From Hyunsoonleella flava (GTDB taxonomy: Bacteria > Bacteroidota > Bacteroidia > Flavobacteriales > Flavobacteriaceae): a stretch of 64,000 nucleotides of DNA. Below the pieces are notes generated by a model. That model ran no database searches and was not told the origin of the DNA. It saw nothing but the letters and a program-made list of their open reading frames with translations. The stretch spans positions 109,993 to 173,992 of the forward strand of contig NZ_SIRT01000009.1 of NCBI RefSeq assembly GCF_004310325.1, given 5' to 3'. Below are positions 57,487 through 64,000 of the stretch, in pieces (the first letter of the stretch is position 1; every line of letters starts with the position of its first letter). The translations under genes were made by a program, and so were the position numbers.

Positions 57487-57669
57487 ATGAAAGAACACTT
57501 TTTTACATGTCCATACTGTTGGGAGCATATTTCGATGTTACTTGATGACTCTTTGATGACACAAGATTATATCGAAGATTGCGAAGTATGTTGTAACCCT
57601 TTGCAAATACAGGTTAAGTTTTTAAATTCTGAAATTGCAGAGTTTCAGGCAAGTAGTATTGAACAATAA
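57487..57669 (+). CDS. CPXCG-motif cysteine-rich small protein
   Basis: 60 residues from the ATG at 57487, just after the LRR terminator. MKEHFFTCPYCWEHISMLLD carries the first CPYC pair, and IEDCEVCCNPLQIQ the second, giving a small zinc-ribbon-like protein of the CPXCG family. Function unknown. It stands alone before the tRNA. Confidence 0.85.
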   Translation: MKEHFFTCPYCWEHISMLLDDSLMTQDYIEDCEVCCNPLQIQVKFLNSEIAEFQASSIEQ

Positions 57670-57687
57670 TTTTTTCCATATAAAGCA

Positions 57688-57717
57688 TTGTTAAATCTAA
57701 AAAGGATTGTATATTTG
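57688..57717 (+). promoter_or_regulatory. Promoter of tRNA-fMet
   Basis: TTG at 57688-57690, a 19-base spacer and TATATTTG at 57710-57717 match the Bacteroidota consensus TTG-N19-TANNTTTG exactly. The tRNA begins 12 bases later. Confidence 0.88.
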
Positions 57718-57728
57718 CTGTCCAATAT

Positions 57729-57801
<73 letters not shown>

Positions 57802-57824
57802 CTAGATGGAAATCCTCCAAAATC

Positions 57825-57855
57825 AACGGTTTAGTTCACTCTAAACCGTTTTTTT
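57825..57855 (+). terminator. Terminator of tRNA-fMet, abutting the recombinase start
   Basis: AACGGTTTA and TAAACCGTT pair over nine bases around an eight-base loop, followed by eight T residues. The recombinase ATG at 57856 follows at once, leaving no room for a ribosome-binding site if this ATG is used. Confidence 0.88.
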
Positions 57856-59208
57856 ATGGAAAATATTCTCAATTTAATTACTTTAGACGTCCAAAATGAA
57901 CACGATTTGGAACACGATTTCTCCAAAAAGCCCAATTTTTCAGAGCCAAAAATTTACGATGCAGATGGCGATCTAGAAAAACGGTGGTACGTCTATTTTT
58001 CATATAAAGATCCAAAAACGGGTAGGCTCAAAAGAATGAAAAATATCTACGGAAAAGTAAATAGCCACAAAACCAAGGAGGCCAGATATTACCTTTTGAG
58101 CGTTTATAAAAGACGTTTGTTGCGGCTTTTGAAGGCTGGTTACAATCCGTTTGAGAACAACACGGAACTGTACAAAAAACACCACCAAGAAACAACCACG
58201 TCACCGCCCAGTTTAATTAGCGGAAGCCCCGTGGAATCTGTTCAGGGAGTGGATAGCGAATACATAAAACCACTTCGTAGTACAAAACCACCTCAAAAGC
58301 GACAAAAGGCCATGGAGCTGAAAGCTGCCATTGATTTTGCGCTCAAGTTAAAGACAAACGTGGTGAGCGACCGCACTTTGTCTGACTACAGAAACCAGTC
58401 CGGAGGCCTGCTCAAATGGCTGGACAAAAACCGTAAGGACATCAAGACCATCGATGAATTGACCAAGGGAGTCATCGTTGAATTCCTCAATGAGATACAG
58501 CTAAAGACATCGGCAAGGAACAGGAACAATTTTAGGACATGCTTCAGCAGCGTGTTTCAGGTATTGGAGGACAATGAGGTCGTCCGACAGAACCCTATCA
58601 AGAACGTAACAAAGTTAAAGACCAACCCTAAACGCAACAAAACGTACTCACAGAAGCAACAACGGGAGATATTCGAATACCTTGAAAAGGAAGACCCCAA
58701 TCTGTTACTGTTCATTAAATTTGTTTCCTACAACCTTTTGAGGCCCAAGGAGGTCTGCAGACTGCGGATTAAAGACATCAACCTAGACGACGGGACATTG
58801 CAGTTCAGGGCAAAGAACAAAGTTTTGAAGACCAAACTCATACCCAGTATTTTGATGGAGGAACTGCCCGACCTTTCCGTTATGGAGGGCGACCTGTTGC
58901 TGTTCACCAAAGATGGGATTGGCGGTAAATGGAAGGCAACCCTAGAGAGCAGAAGGGGCTATTTTACCGATCGCTTCAAAAAGGTAGTCAAGGACCATTT
59001 TGGCTTTAACGAAAACCATGGTCTTTACAGTTTTAGACATACCTTTATAACCAAGCTCTATAGGTCATTGGTAAAGCATGCCTCTCCTTTTTCAGCCAAG
59101 AGCTACCTGATGCAGATAACGGGGCATTCCAGTATGGCTGCTCTGGAGAAGTACCTCAGGGACGTTGATGCTGAACTGCCCAAGGACTATTCCAACCTTT
59201 TAAAATAA
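57856..59208 (+). CDS. Tyrosine recombinase / integrase
   Basis: 450 residues. An N-terminal beta-rich arm (RWYVYFSYKDPKTGRLKRMK, 43-62), a core-binding helical domain (about 150-250; NVVSDRTLSDYRN, LKTSARNRNNFRTCF) and a catalytic domain. Catalytic residues: Arg296 in LLRPKEVCRL, a lysine near 322-327, Arg394 in YSFRHTF, His424 in TGHSSMAAL, nucleophile Tyr433. The residue at the first box II position is Tyr391, not His. I recall close relatives across Flavobacteriia. It lies 55 bases downstream of tRNA-fMet. Much of the gene is less AT-rich than its neighbours (a 60-base stretch at 58441 has 25 G/C). It lacks a clear IntI-specific insertion. Confidence 0.93.
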   Translation: MENILNLITLDVQNEHDLEHDFSKKPNFSEPKIYDADGDLEKRWYVYFSYKDPKTGRLKRMKNIYGKVNSHKTKEARYYLLSVYKRRLLRLLKAGYNPFENNTELYKKHHQETTTSPPSLISGSPVESVQGVDSEYIKPLRSTKPPQKRQKAMELKAAIDFALKLKTNVVSDRTLSDYRNQSGGLLKWLDKNRKDIKTIDELTKGVIVEFLNEIQLKTSARNRNNFRTCFSSVFQVLEDNEVVRQNPIKNVTKLKTNPKRNKTYSQKQQREIFEYLEKEDPNLLLFIKFVSYNLLRPKEVCRLRIKDINLDDGTLQFRAKNKVLKTKLIPSILMEELPDLSVMEGDLLLFTKDGIGGKWKATLESRRGYFTDRFKKVVKDHFGFNENHGLYSFRHTFITKLYRSLVKHASPFSAKSYLMQITGHSSMAALEKYLRDVDAELPKDYSNLLK

Positions 59209-59213
59209 ACCAT

Positions 59214-59897
59214 ATGGCCTTTAACAACGACTTGGACGATTTGATAAACGGACTTTACCGCCCGAGCATTTTTTATGTTCCAAAAATAGTAATGAAGGAC
59301 GCCTCGGAAAAATCCAAGCAGGAACTGATTGATATTGGGTTTTTCGATACCTCTTGCATATTGAAGGCTGACGGCAGCCTTGAAAGTATAAAGAACGGTT
59401 TTATCGAAATACAAATGATTGGGAAAACGAACAAACTGGACAATAATGTTTTTCAGCTCCTCAAGTTCAGGGACCAACTTGCAACGGATTCCTTTCTCTT
59501 TATAAAGAGGGAATATATGCGTCACGTTTCGGCAATCGAAGTTGTCTATACATGGCTTTTGGATAATATAGGGGTTGAAACGGACTGTGTTACCGAACAG
59601 CAAAGGACGTGGTTCGAATACCAAAAGAACGCCGTTGCCCAACATGACGAAAAACTGAGGACAAAATTTTCATTGGCTGAGCGGGTGAAACGGATGGATT
59701 TTTCAAAAATGAACATAAGGGTCCCGAACCTTTTTAAGAACAAGCGATACGGCGAACTATTCACTGAGTCTTTGGAAGATCACAAAAGGATTAAAAAGCA
59801 GACCAAAGGAAAACGGTACAAGTTGACCGATAGTGAAGCGGACAAGTATTTGTTGAAGACCGTTTTCAATGTGGATTTTTCCAAGATTGTTGATTGA
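59214..59897 (+). CDS. Unknown protein coupled to the recombinase
   Basis: 227 residues starting 5 bases after the recombinase stop, so almost certainly co-translated. It is soluble, with no signal or membrane helix. Features: NNDLDDLINGLYRPSIFYVP at the start, a basic central/C-terminal part (SLAERVKRMDFSKMNIRVPN; DHKRIKKQTKGKRYKLTDSE) suggesting nucleic-acid contact. No family is recognised. Its composition is similar to the recombinase gene and unlike the AT-rich surroundings. It may be an accessory factor for recombination (inference). Confidence 0.7.
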   Translation: MAFNNDLDDLINGLYRPSIFYVPKIVMKDASEKSKQELIDIGFFDTSCILKADGSLESIKNGFIEIQMIGKTNKLDNNVFQLLKFRDQLATDSFLFIKREYMRHVSAIEVVYTWLLDNIGVETDCVTEQQRTWFEYQKNAVAQHDEKLRTKFSLAERVKRMDFSKMNIRVPNLFKNKRYGELFTESLEDHKRIKKQTKGKRYKLTDSEADKYLLKTVFNVDFSKIVD

Positions 59898-59961
59898 CCG
59901 TGTTAATTAATTACTCAAAATTGGTGGGCCACAAAAAAAAATTCCAATTTGTATATATTTT

Positions 59962-60030
59962 TTTGGGGTAAACTTCGCTTTTTTGACCGCTTCTGAATTC
60001 AATATCAATATATAGGCAACAGTTGTTGAT
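59962..60030. repeat. Direct repeat, tail unit copy 1 (about 69 bases)
   Basis: Begins TTTGGGGTAAACT and ends ATTCAATATCAAT...GGCAACAGTTGTTGAT. It is repeated with changes at 60189-60257 and 60511-60580. The DNA from the preceding gene to here (59898-59961) shows no gene or structure I recognise. Confidence 0.8.
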
Positions 60031-60257
60031 GATAATTATGGTTTTTGTGGAAATAATAAACCACCAGAAAAACCACCCAACATATTGATTGTGCTTTTTT
60101 GGTTAAATCGGTGTACTGATATAAATAAGTTGGGGCGAATTTTGTTTGACCTGAACCCACCCCAAAAAACAGTCTTGGGCAACATGGTATTGGGGTAAAC
60201 TCTGCTTTTTAGACAATACGTGTATTCAATATCAACAAATAAGCAACAGTTGTTGAT
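60031..60257. repeat. Long direct repeat, copy 1 (227 bases)
   Basis: Starts GATAATTATGG and ends CAACAGTTGTTGAT. It contains several fold-back segments: GGTTTTTGTGG...CCACCAGAAAAACC; TTGGGG...CCCCAA; and ATCAACAA...TTGTTGAT near the end. The same sequence, about nine bases in ten by eye, returns at 60353-60580. Shared minus-strand open frames within both copies look like by-products of the repeat. Confidence 0.88.
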
Positions 60258-60352
60258 AGCTAGAAATGAAGACAATTATTGCTTCTGATGAAAAAAAAAT
60301 TATGTGGTACATCAAGGTATTTTGATGAACACACAAAAAAGGAGTTGGTGGT

Positions 60353-60580
60353 GATAATTGTGGTTTTTTGTGGAAATAATAAACCACAAGAAAAACCACC
60401 CAACATATTGATTGTGCTTTTTTGGTTAAATCGGTGTACTGATATAAATAAGGTGGGGCGAATTTTGTTTGACCTGAACCCACCCCAAAAAACAGTCTTG
60501 GGCATCATGGTATTAGGGCAAACTTTACTTTTTTGACAAAACCTGTATTCAATATCAACGAATAAGCAACAGTTGTTGAT
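60353..60580. repeat. Long direct repeat, copy 2 (228 bases)
   Basis: Same elements as copy 1, offset by about 322 bases, with small changes (CCACAAGAAAAACC; GTGGGG; ATCAACGA...TTGTTGAT). About 95 bases of unique sequence (60258-60352) separate the copies. Copy 2 ends 50 bases before the first cassette-boundary hairpin. Confidence 0.88.
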
Positions 60581-60630
60581 GGATGGAGGTAAAGACAAAT
60601 ATCGTTAATAATTAAATTTATGAACGAATT

Positions 60631-60794
60631 GTAGCCATTGGAAAGAACAAAAAAACTAGCGTTAATAGCAGTGTCAAACAAACTTGTGGTAAAGGCTTTT
60701 ACTATTTTAAAAAGTCGATTGTTCTAAGATGAAAGTGTAGTTTCTAAATTAGCTTTAAATTGCTTGTTTTTTAACTCAGTTCTTTGTTAGCTAC
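60631..60794. other. Cassette-boundary hairpin D (recombinase-proximal)
   Basis: Outer arms: GTAGCCATTGGAAAGAAC at 60631-60648 and GTTCTTTGTTAGCTAC at 60779-60794, which pair in GTAGC/GCTAC and GAAAGAAC/GTTCTTT. The right arm ends with GTTAGCTAC, the left end of the first gene cassette. It has the same AAC...GTT plan as hairpins A, B and C, though the left arm has CATT where AAC would stand, so this site is diverged or plays a different (array-start) role. Confidence 0.65.
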
Positions 60795-60802
60795 TGTGCT
60801 TT

Positions 60803-61447
60803 TTACGTGTTATGGTTTATTTTTACTATTAATTTTCTATTCGGACAAAGAATGTAAAAGTCAATATTCCCAACTCCATATCTGTGCATATAATACTCAT
60901 ACGCATAGTAATTTCCTTCTTCATAGAGTAAGTCCTCTAATTCAAATTCCAATTCGTCAAGAGTGCTGTGAGCAAAGTCCAAAAACTTTTTCTCCTGCTT
61001 GTCAAATGGTGTTTTTTTCCAAAATTCAGGTTCCCAATGATTCCTTAATTCGGTTCTTGGATGTTTGGTAAAGAATTCTTCTTTTGGATTTTTAAAATAT
61101 TCCGCTGTTTGGTCGTCAATTTTGTAAATCCAAATTGAATATCCATCTCCATTAAAATCTCTTTCTGTTTCGTATTCGTAAATCAAGTCGCCATCATTAA
61201 ATTCAAATCCAGTCAGTTCGATGTTGTAATTCCTTTCATCAGCTTGTTCTATTGGATTCCAAAATAAATTTGAGCCTGGTAATATTTTAAAATAGAAGCC
61301 TGGAATCAAAATCAGAATTAAGAGTATTACTGAAAGTCGATAGAATTTACGTTTGTTTTTTTCCTTAAGTGCTTTGAACATTTTCCACGCCAAAACAGGA
61401 TAAATCAGAACTATAATTAAGGTTAAAAACAGAAATAATAATATCAT
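60803..61447 (-). CDS. Cassette gene 1: membrane protein, unknown
   Basis: 214 residues. Two N-terminal membrane helices (about 2-20 and 38-57) and a soluble acidic domain containing YETERDFNGDGYSIWIYKID and EFELEDLLYEEGNYYAYEYY. No known domain. The gene is the only one in its cassette, bounded by GTTAGCTAC at 60786-60794 and its exact reverse complement GTAGCTAAC at 61470-61478. Confidence 0.75.
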   Translation of the reverse strand: MILLFLFLTLIIVLIYPVLAWKMFKALKEKNKRKFYRLSVILLILILIPGFYFKILPGSNLFWNPIEQADERNYNIELTGFEFNDGDLIYEYETERDFNGDGYSIWIYKIDDQTAEYFKNPKEEFFTKHPRTELRNHWEPEFWKKTPFDKQEKKFLDFAHSTLDELEFELEDLLYEEGNYYAYEYYMHRYGVGNIDFYILCPNRKLIVKINHNT

Positions 61448-61469
61448 CTATGAAGTTTGTTTCGGCATT

Positions 61470-61607
61470 GTAGCTAACGTGATTGTGTATGGTTAGTTGC
61501 GCTGGGAACTAAGATAGCAAAAGGGGACGAGTCTGAGGAAAATTCGGAGAATTTTCCGATTAGGACTTACCATACTCAAGCAATTAATTATACACGGTGT
61601 TGGCACC
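61470..61607. other. Cassette-boundary hairpin A
   Basis: 138 bases. The left arm is GTAGCTAAC, then GTGTATGGTTAGTTGC; the right arm, reversed, reads GGTGCCAAC, ACC, GTGTATAATTAATTGC, so the inner 16 bases pair with only three changes while the outer six differ. An apical hairpin GGAAAATTC-GGA-GAATTTTCC sits at 61537-61557. Overall this is an imperfect attC-like fold. Confidence 0.75.
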
Positions 61608-61614
61608 TGTGCTT

Positions 61615-62442
61615 TTAGTCATTTTTATTCCATTTTCCGGTCAGAAATTCGAGCGATACTCTTTTAAATTCTGTTTGAAAATCCTCATTTAAATGTGGCG
61701 TATGTCCGCCGTGAGGAACAATCCAAAGCCAACTATTAGGGATGCCTTCGTGCATTTCTATACCGAGTTGCAAGGGAACAAAAGGGTCATCATCACCTAA
61801 TACCACTAACCAATTGGCTTTAAAAGTATTCAATTTATCTGATGTAAAAGAAGGATTATTTTCGTTAACATTTCTATATTCCCAGAAAGCTTTTGCTAAA
61901 TATTCCTGTTTTTCAGGACCATGGCTTTTCGCAGCATTCATGAATCTCTCTATTCCTGACCTTGCAATAATCTCTCGACATTCTGTACTAAAGTAAATGT
62001 GACCTCCAATGGTGATAATAGATTTAAATCTTTCAGGTTGCATTAGATTTAGATAATGTAGTGTCGTACCACCACCACTTGCACCAATGGCGTTAACCTT
62101 GTCTAATTTTAAAGAATCGAGCAAAGCGAGTATAATCTTTGCGTACTCCTCATCATTAAAATCTAAATCTTCTTTATTATAAATGTCAGAACGTCCATGA
62201 CCTATCATATCGACTGCGATTGTCCTGAATTGCTTTGAATAATCTTTTGCATAGGGTTTCCAGTTATCGGCAGTTCCAAAAAACTTATGTAGAAGTAAAA
62301 GGGGTTCTCCAGTTCCGCTATCTTCATAATAAATTTTTGTTCCGTTATAGTTAAAGAACTTTCCATTTGGATTAACTTTCACTTGTCCATATGAAACGGG
62401 ATAAGCTAAAAAAACTAAAATAAAGATTGTGAATCGTTTCAT
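61615..62442 (-). CDS. Cassette gene 2: secreted alpha/beta hydrolase
   Basis: 275 residues with a signal peptide (cut near SYGQ, residue 20). Alpha/beta hydrolase fold: nucleophile elbow IGASGGG with Ser122, acid in LGDDDPF (Asp218 or 219), His247 in PHGGHTPH; an oxyanion region LLLLHKFFGTADNW and VDMIGHGRSD. Its substrate is unknown. It is the sole gene between GTTGGCACC (61599-61607) and GGTGCCAAC (62473-62481), which are exact reverse complements. Confidence 0.9.
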   Translation of the reverse strand: MKRFTIFILVFLAYPVSYGQVKVNPNGKFFNYNGTKIYYEDSGTGEPLLLLHKFFGTADNWKPYAKDYSKQFRTIAVDMIGHGRSDIYNKEDLDFNDEEYAKIILALLDSLKLDKVNAIGASGGGTTLHYLNLMQPERFKSIITIGGHIYFSTECREIIARSGIERFMNAAKSHGPEKQEYLAKAFWEYRNVNENNPSFTSDKLNTFKANWLVVLGDDDPFVPLQLGIEMHEGIPNSWLWIVPHGGHTPHLNEDFQTEFKRVSLEFLTGKWNKND

Positions 62443-62472
62443 AATTTCATTTTTTGAAGTTGCTATTGCATT

Positions 62473-62608
62473 GGTGCCAACGTTGTTGTATATGGTTTGT
62501 TGCGTGGTTTAAGCACTAAATTTAGCAAATAAAAACCGAATAGAAAATCCGCGAGGATTTTCGTAAGTAGGCTAGAACCAGCAATAAATTATATACGGTG
62601 TTGCCAAC
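62473..62608. other. Cassette-boundary hairpin B
   Basis: 136 bases, built like A: left arm GGTGCCAAC then GTATATGGTTTGTTGC; right arm, reversed, GTTGGCAAC, ACC, GTATATAATTTATTGC. An apical hairpin GAAAATCC-GCGA-GGATTTTC lies at 62543-62562. A and B clearly share descent, including the apical A/T stem. Confidence 0.75.
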
Positions 62609-62613
62609 AGTAT

Positions 62614-63414
62614 TTATTTCCACGGTTCAAATTTTCCGTTTTTATATTCAAATATTTTATCCGAAACTAAATGGTCTCCTGATTGATTAATTTCGTCAAT
62701 TGCGTTCTTTAATTTCTCAATGTTGTCTTTGTCGTTTGTTCCAGTAATAAACACAACATCTCTTGCTGGAATTCCAATTATTAAATTTCCGTTGACTGGA
62801 AAGTTTTCCTTATTCCAAATGTCAAATAAAATTAAACTTGCTTCATAATCTCCACCAGAAGTTAGCATAAAATAGCCATTTTCTCCGTGTCTTTCCATTT
62901 TAGAAACTACCGAATTTAGATTTTCAATTGCCCTTTCTTTTATAGTTTCAATTCCGACATTCAGTTGCTCAAATTTTTCTTTTGTGAAATAACTAATTGT
63001 GTTTTCTTTATCCTCTGCATAAAATATGTATAATTCAGAATTATACTTTTCGTAAACGTGAGTATTTTCAAAATTCTCAACGATTTTAGAACTCTCAATT
63101 AAATATCTTTTGTCTTTAATTATTGGAACTATTCTTTTTAAATGGATTGGTTCTTCTGGAAGAAATAGGTCTTTCGAAGCGAATGTATATTTTTCAATTA
63201 CGTTCTTTAAATCTTTCGGGTCATTTTTATATTCAGCGTACGAGTTGTCCAAAAAATGTTGATAATTGTCAGAATCTTTTAGTTTAGTAACAACTTCAAG
63301 TCCGTTGATTGAAACTAATTCCAAGCCTTTAACTTTCTTTTTTAATTCAGTGAAAAATTTTTCGGCAAATTCCGATTCTGTTAAGTTAGATTTTGATTTA
63401 AAAAATGAAAGCAT
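62614..63414 (-). CDS. Cassette gene 3: DUF1444 (UPF0354) family protein
   Basis: 266 residues without a signal. RIVPIIKDKRYLIE, IFYAEDKENTISYFTKEKFE, GGDYEASLILFDIW and IIGIPARDVVFITG follow the pattern I recall for UPF0354/DUF1444 (YtpQ-like). Biochemical function is not known. Flanked by GTTGCCAACA (62600-62609) and TGTTGGCAAC (63442-63451), exact reverse complements over 10 bases. Confidence 0.8.
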   Translation of the reverse strand: MLSFFKSKSNLTESEFAEKFFTELKKKVKGLELVSINGLEVVTKLKDSDNYQHFLDNSYAEYKNDPKDLKNVIEKYTFASKDLFLPEEPIHLKRIVPIIKDKRYLIESSKIVENFENTHVYEKYNSELYIFYAEDKENTISYFTKEKFEQLNVGIETIKERAIENLNSVVSKMERHGENGYFMLTSGGDYEASLILFDIWNKENFPVNGNLIIGIPARDVVFITGTNDKDNIEKLKNAIDEINQSGDHLVSDKIFEYKNGKFEPWK

Positions 63415-63442
63415 AAATGTTAACTATTCGGTTTTTTATATT

Positions 63443-63521
63443 GTTGGCAACGGTCTGGCTAAGGCAAGTGCGCAAATCTTCACACAGTTATTGCGCATTT
63501 GCTTTAGCCTTTGTTGTGGCT
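63443..63521. other. Cassette-boundary hairpin C
   Basis: 79 bases, shorter than A and B. Left arm GTTGGCAAC, GGTCT, GGCTAAGGCAAGTGCGCAA; right arm, reversed, AGCCACAAC, AAA, GGCTAAAGCAAATGCGCAA, with a 16-base loop. The AAC...GTT plan is the same but the inner stem sequence is unrelated to A and B, so the array mixes site types. Confidence 0.75.
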
Positions 63522-63881
63522 AGTTTTTTTTATTTTTCTTTTATCAATATCAATCTTAGCACAGAAATGCATTTTACTATCAATTGATTCAACTCTCATT
63601 AATTCTTTATCAATTAAGATTTGACGAGTCAATTTTTCATTGGGGTTAAACTCTTTGAACTGGTCTTCCCAATAGGTCAATAGAATTGTGTCATTGTTTA
63701 GAGAATATACTCCCCTTGCAGTGTTGACTCCGTTATATAACAATTGAAATTCACTTCCCTTTTCGTACAGAGTTATACTGTGCAACTCGTCATAGGCACT
63801 AAATATTTTATCATTTCTATTTGAGCAAGACTGACTGAATAGTAGAACAAGAATTGATATTATCAGTAATATTCTTTTCAT
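63504..63881 (-). CDS. Cassette gene 4: small lipoprotein, unknown
   Basis: 125 residues with a lipoprotein signal (lipobox LLFSQSC, Cys19). The mature part has LYNGVNTARGVYSLNNDTIL and ends KIKKTSHNKG. The last seven codons and the stop lie inside hairpin C, so the C-terminus is written by the recombination site. No family recognised. The complementary partner of its GTTGTGGCT end (AGCCACAAC) is not found to the right within the window. Confidence 0.75.
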   Translation of the reverse strand: MKRILLIISILVLLFSQSCSNRNDKIFSAYDELHSITLYEKGSEFQLLYNGVNTARGVYSLNNDTILLTYWEDQFKEFNPNEKLTRQILIDKELMRVESIDSKMHFCAKIDIDKRKIKKTSHNKG

Positions 63882-63892
63882 TTTTCAAATGT

Positions 63893-64000
63893 CTAGTCCT
63901 GAAATATGGCTACAGGTTAAAAATTGATTTACGCTGTTTTTAAACCTGCCTTGCCGGCAGGCAGGTATACCATATTTGGTGTTTTATAATCTAAAGATAC
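63893..64000. other. Possible left end of a mobile element (cut by window edge)
   Basis: AGTCCTGAAATATGGCTACAGG, split by later sequence, and a GC-rich fold CCTGCC-TTGCC-GGCAGG near 63944-63960 stand in place of the expected cassette end. It resembles an insertion-sequence terminus in style but I cannot name a family and no transposase is visible before the edge. Confidence 0.25.

Noticed and set aside
59962..60580. CRISPR array
   Set aside because: The repeats are long (69 and 227 bases), only two or three in number and irregularly spaced, with no short constant repeats and unique spacers.
60036..60598. Two related minus-strand open frames inside the long direct repeats (79 and 112 codons)
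   Set aside because: They share a frame because the DNA itself is repeated. The changes between copies are not biased to silent positions, there is no signal or known motif, and the frames cross repeat boundaries.
60631..63521. Ordinary rho-independent terminators as the explanation for the hairpins between cassette genes
   Set aside because: The hairpins are 79-164 bases, have no T-run on the coding-strand side, and their outer bases match the far side of the neighbouring gene, which a terminator would not require.
60631..63521. Classical class 1-type integron with IntI and GTTRRRY cores
   Set aside because: The core bases GTTAGCT, GTTGGCA and GTTGCCA do not fit GTTRRRY, and the nearby recombinase shows no clear IntI-specific insertion; only the cassette logic matches.

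Overview
The window is AT-rich chromosomal DNA from a member of the Bacteroidota, almost certainly a marine-type Flavobacteriaceae. The evidence is the gliding/type IX secretion genes gldB, gldC and gldKLMN, the flavobacterial exosortase xrtF with its partner, a zinc-ligand-less DnaG, a TonB-dependent receptor with a carboxypeptidase-like N-domain, many short lipoproteins with a Bacteroidota-type lipobox, and a Bacteroidota-type promoter (TTG-N19-TANNTTTG) in front of an initiator tRNA.

Region 1-20 kb is mostly core. A leftward block holds comEC (partial), an NlpC/P60 lipoprotein, lpxB, a small membrane protein and surE. A rightward block holds a Prc-type protease, an orphan OppC-like permease and dnaG. 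They are followed by a response regulator with an altered receiver domain, nadE and gldBC. The leftward elongasome operon mreB-mreC-mreD-mrdA-rodA comes next, trailed by an exported peptide-deformylase-like lipoprotein, with purH upstream.

Region 20-34 kb carries a GAF/fRMsr-like protein, the XrtF pair, a metal-handling cluster (HYC_CC_PP protein, HMA-MauE fusion, TonB receptor, HMA protein), small accessory genes, groESL, secG, a TPR protein, lptE-like, a sigma-54 activator and miaB. Region 34-48 kb has a lipoprotein cluster, two paralogous membrane proteins, topA, a ureohydrolase-fold protein lacking metal ligands, and gldKLMN, the motor and core of type IX secretion. Region 48-57.7 kb has an ABC-F ATPase, a complete RND efflux operon (adaptor, pump, TolC-like channel), an LRR protein and a CPXCG protein. 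Several families of interspersed hairpin repeats lie between these genes.

Region 57.7-64 kb is accessory DNA. Directly after tRNA-fMet comes a tyrosine recombinase and a tightly coupled unknown gene, both less AT-rich than the surroundings. About 0.7 kb of structured direct repeats follow, then an array of four single-gene cassettes, all on the minus strand. The cassettes are separated by imperfect hairpins of 79-164 bp with AAC...GTT ends. For each of the three complete cassettes, the 9-base sequence on one side of the gene is the exact reverse complement of that on the other side, yet these 9-mers differ between cassettes (GTTAGCTAC, GTTGGCACC, GTTGCCAAC). Such covariation is the signature expected of circular integron-type cassettes, but the recombinase is not a recognisable IntI, the core sites do not match GTTRRRY, and the genes point toward the recombinase. 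This integron-like array is the strongest candidate in the window for an undescribed system; the link between this recombinase and the array is inference.
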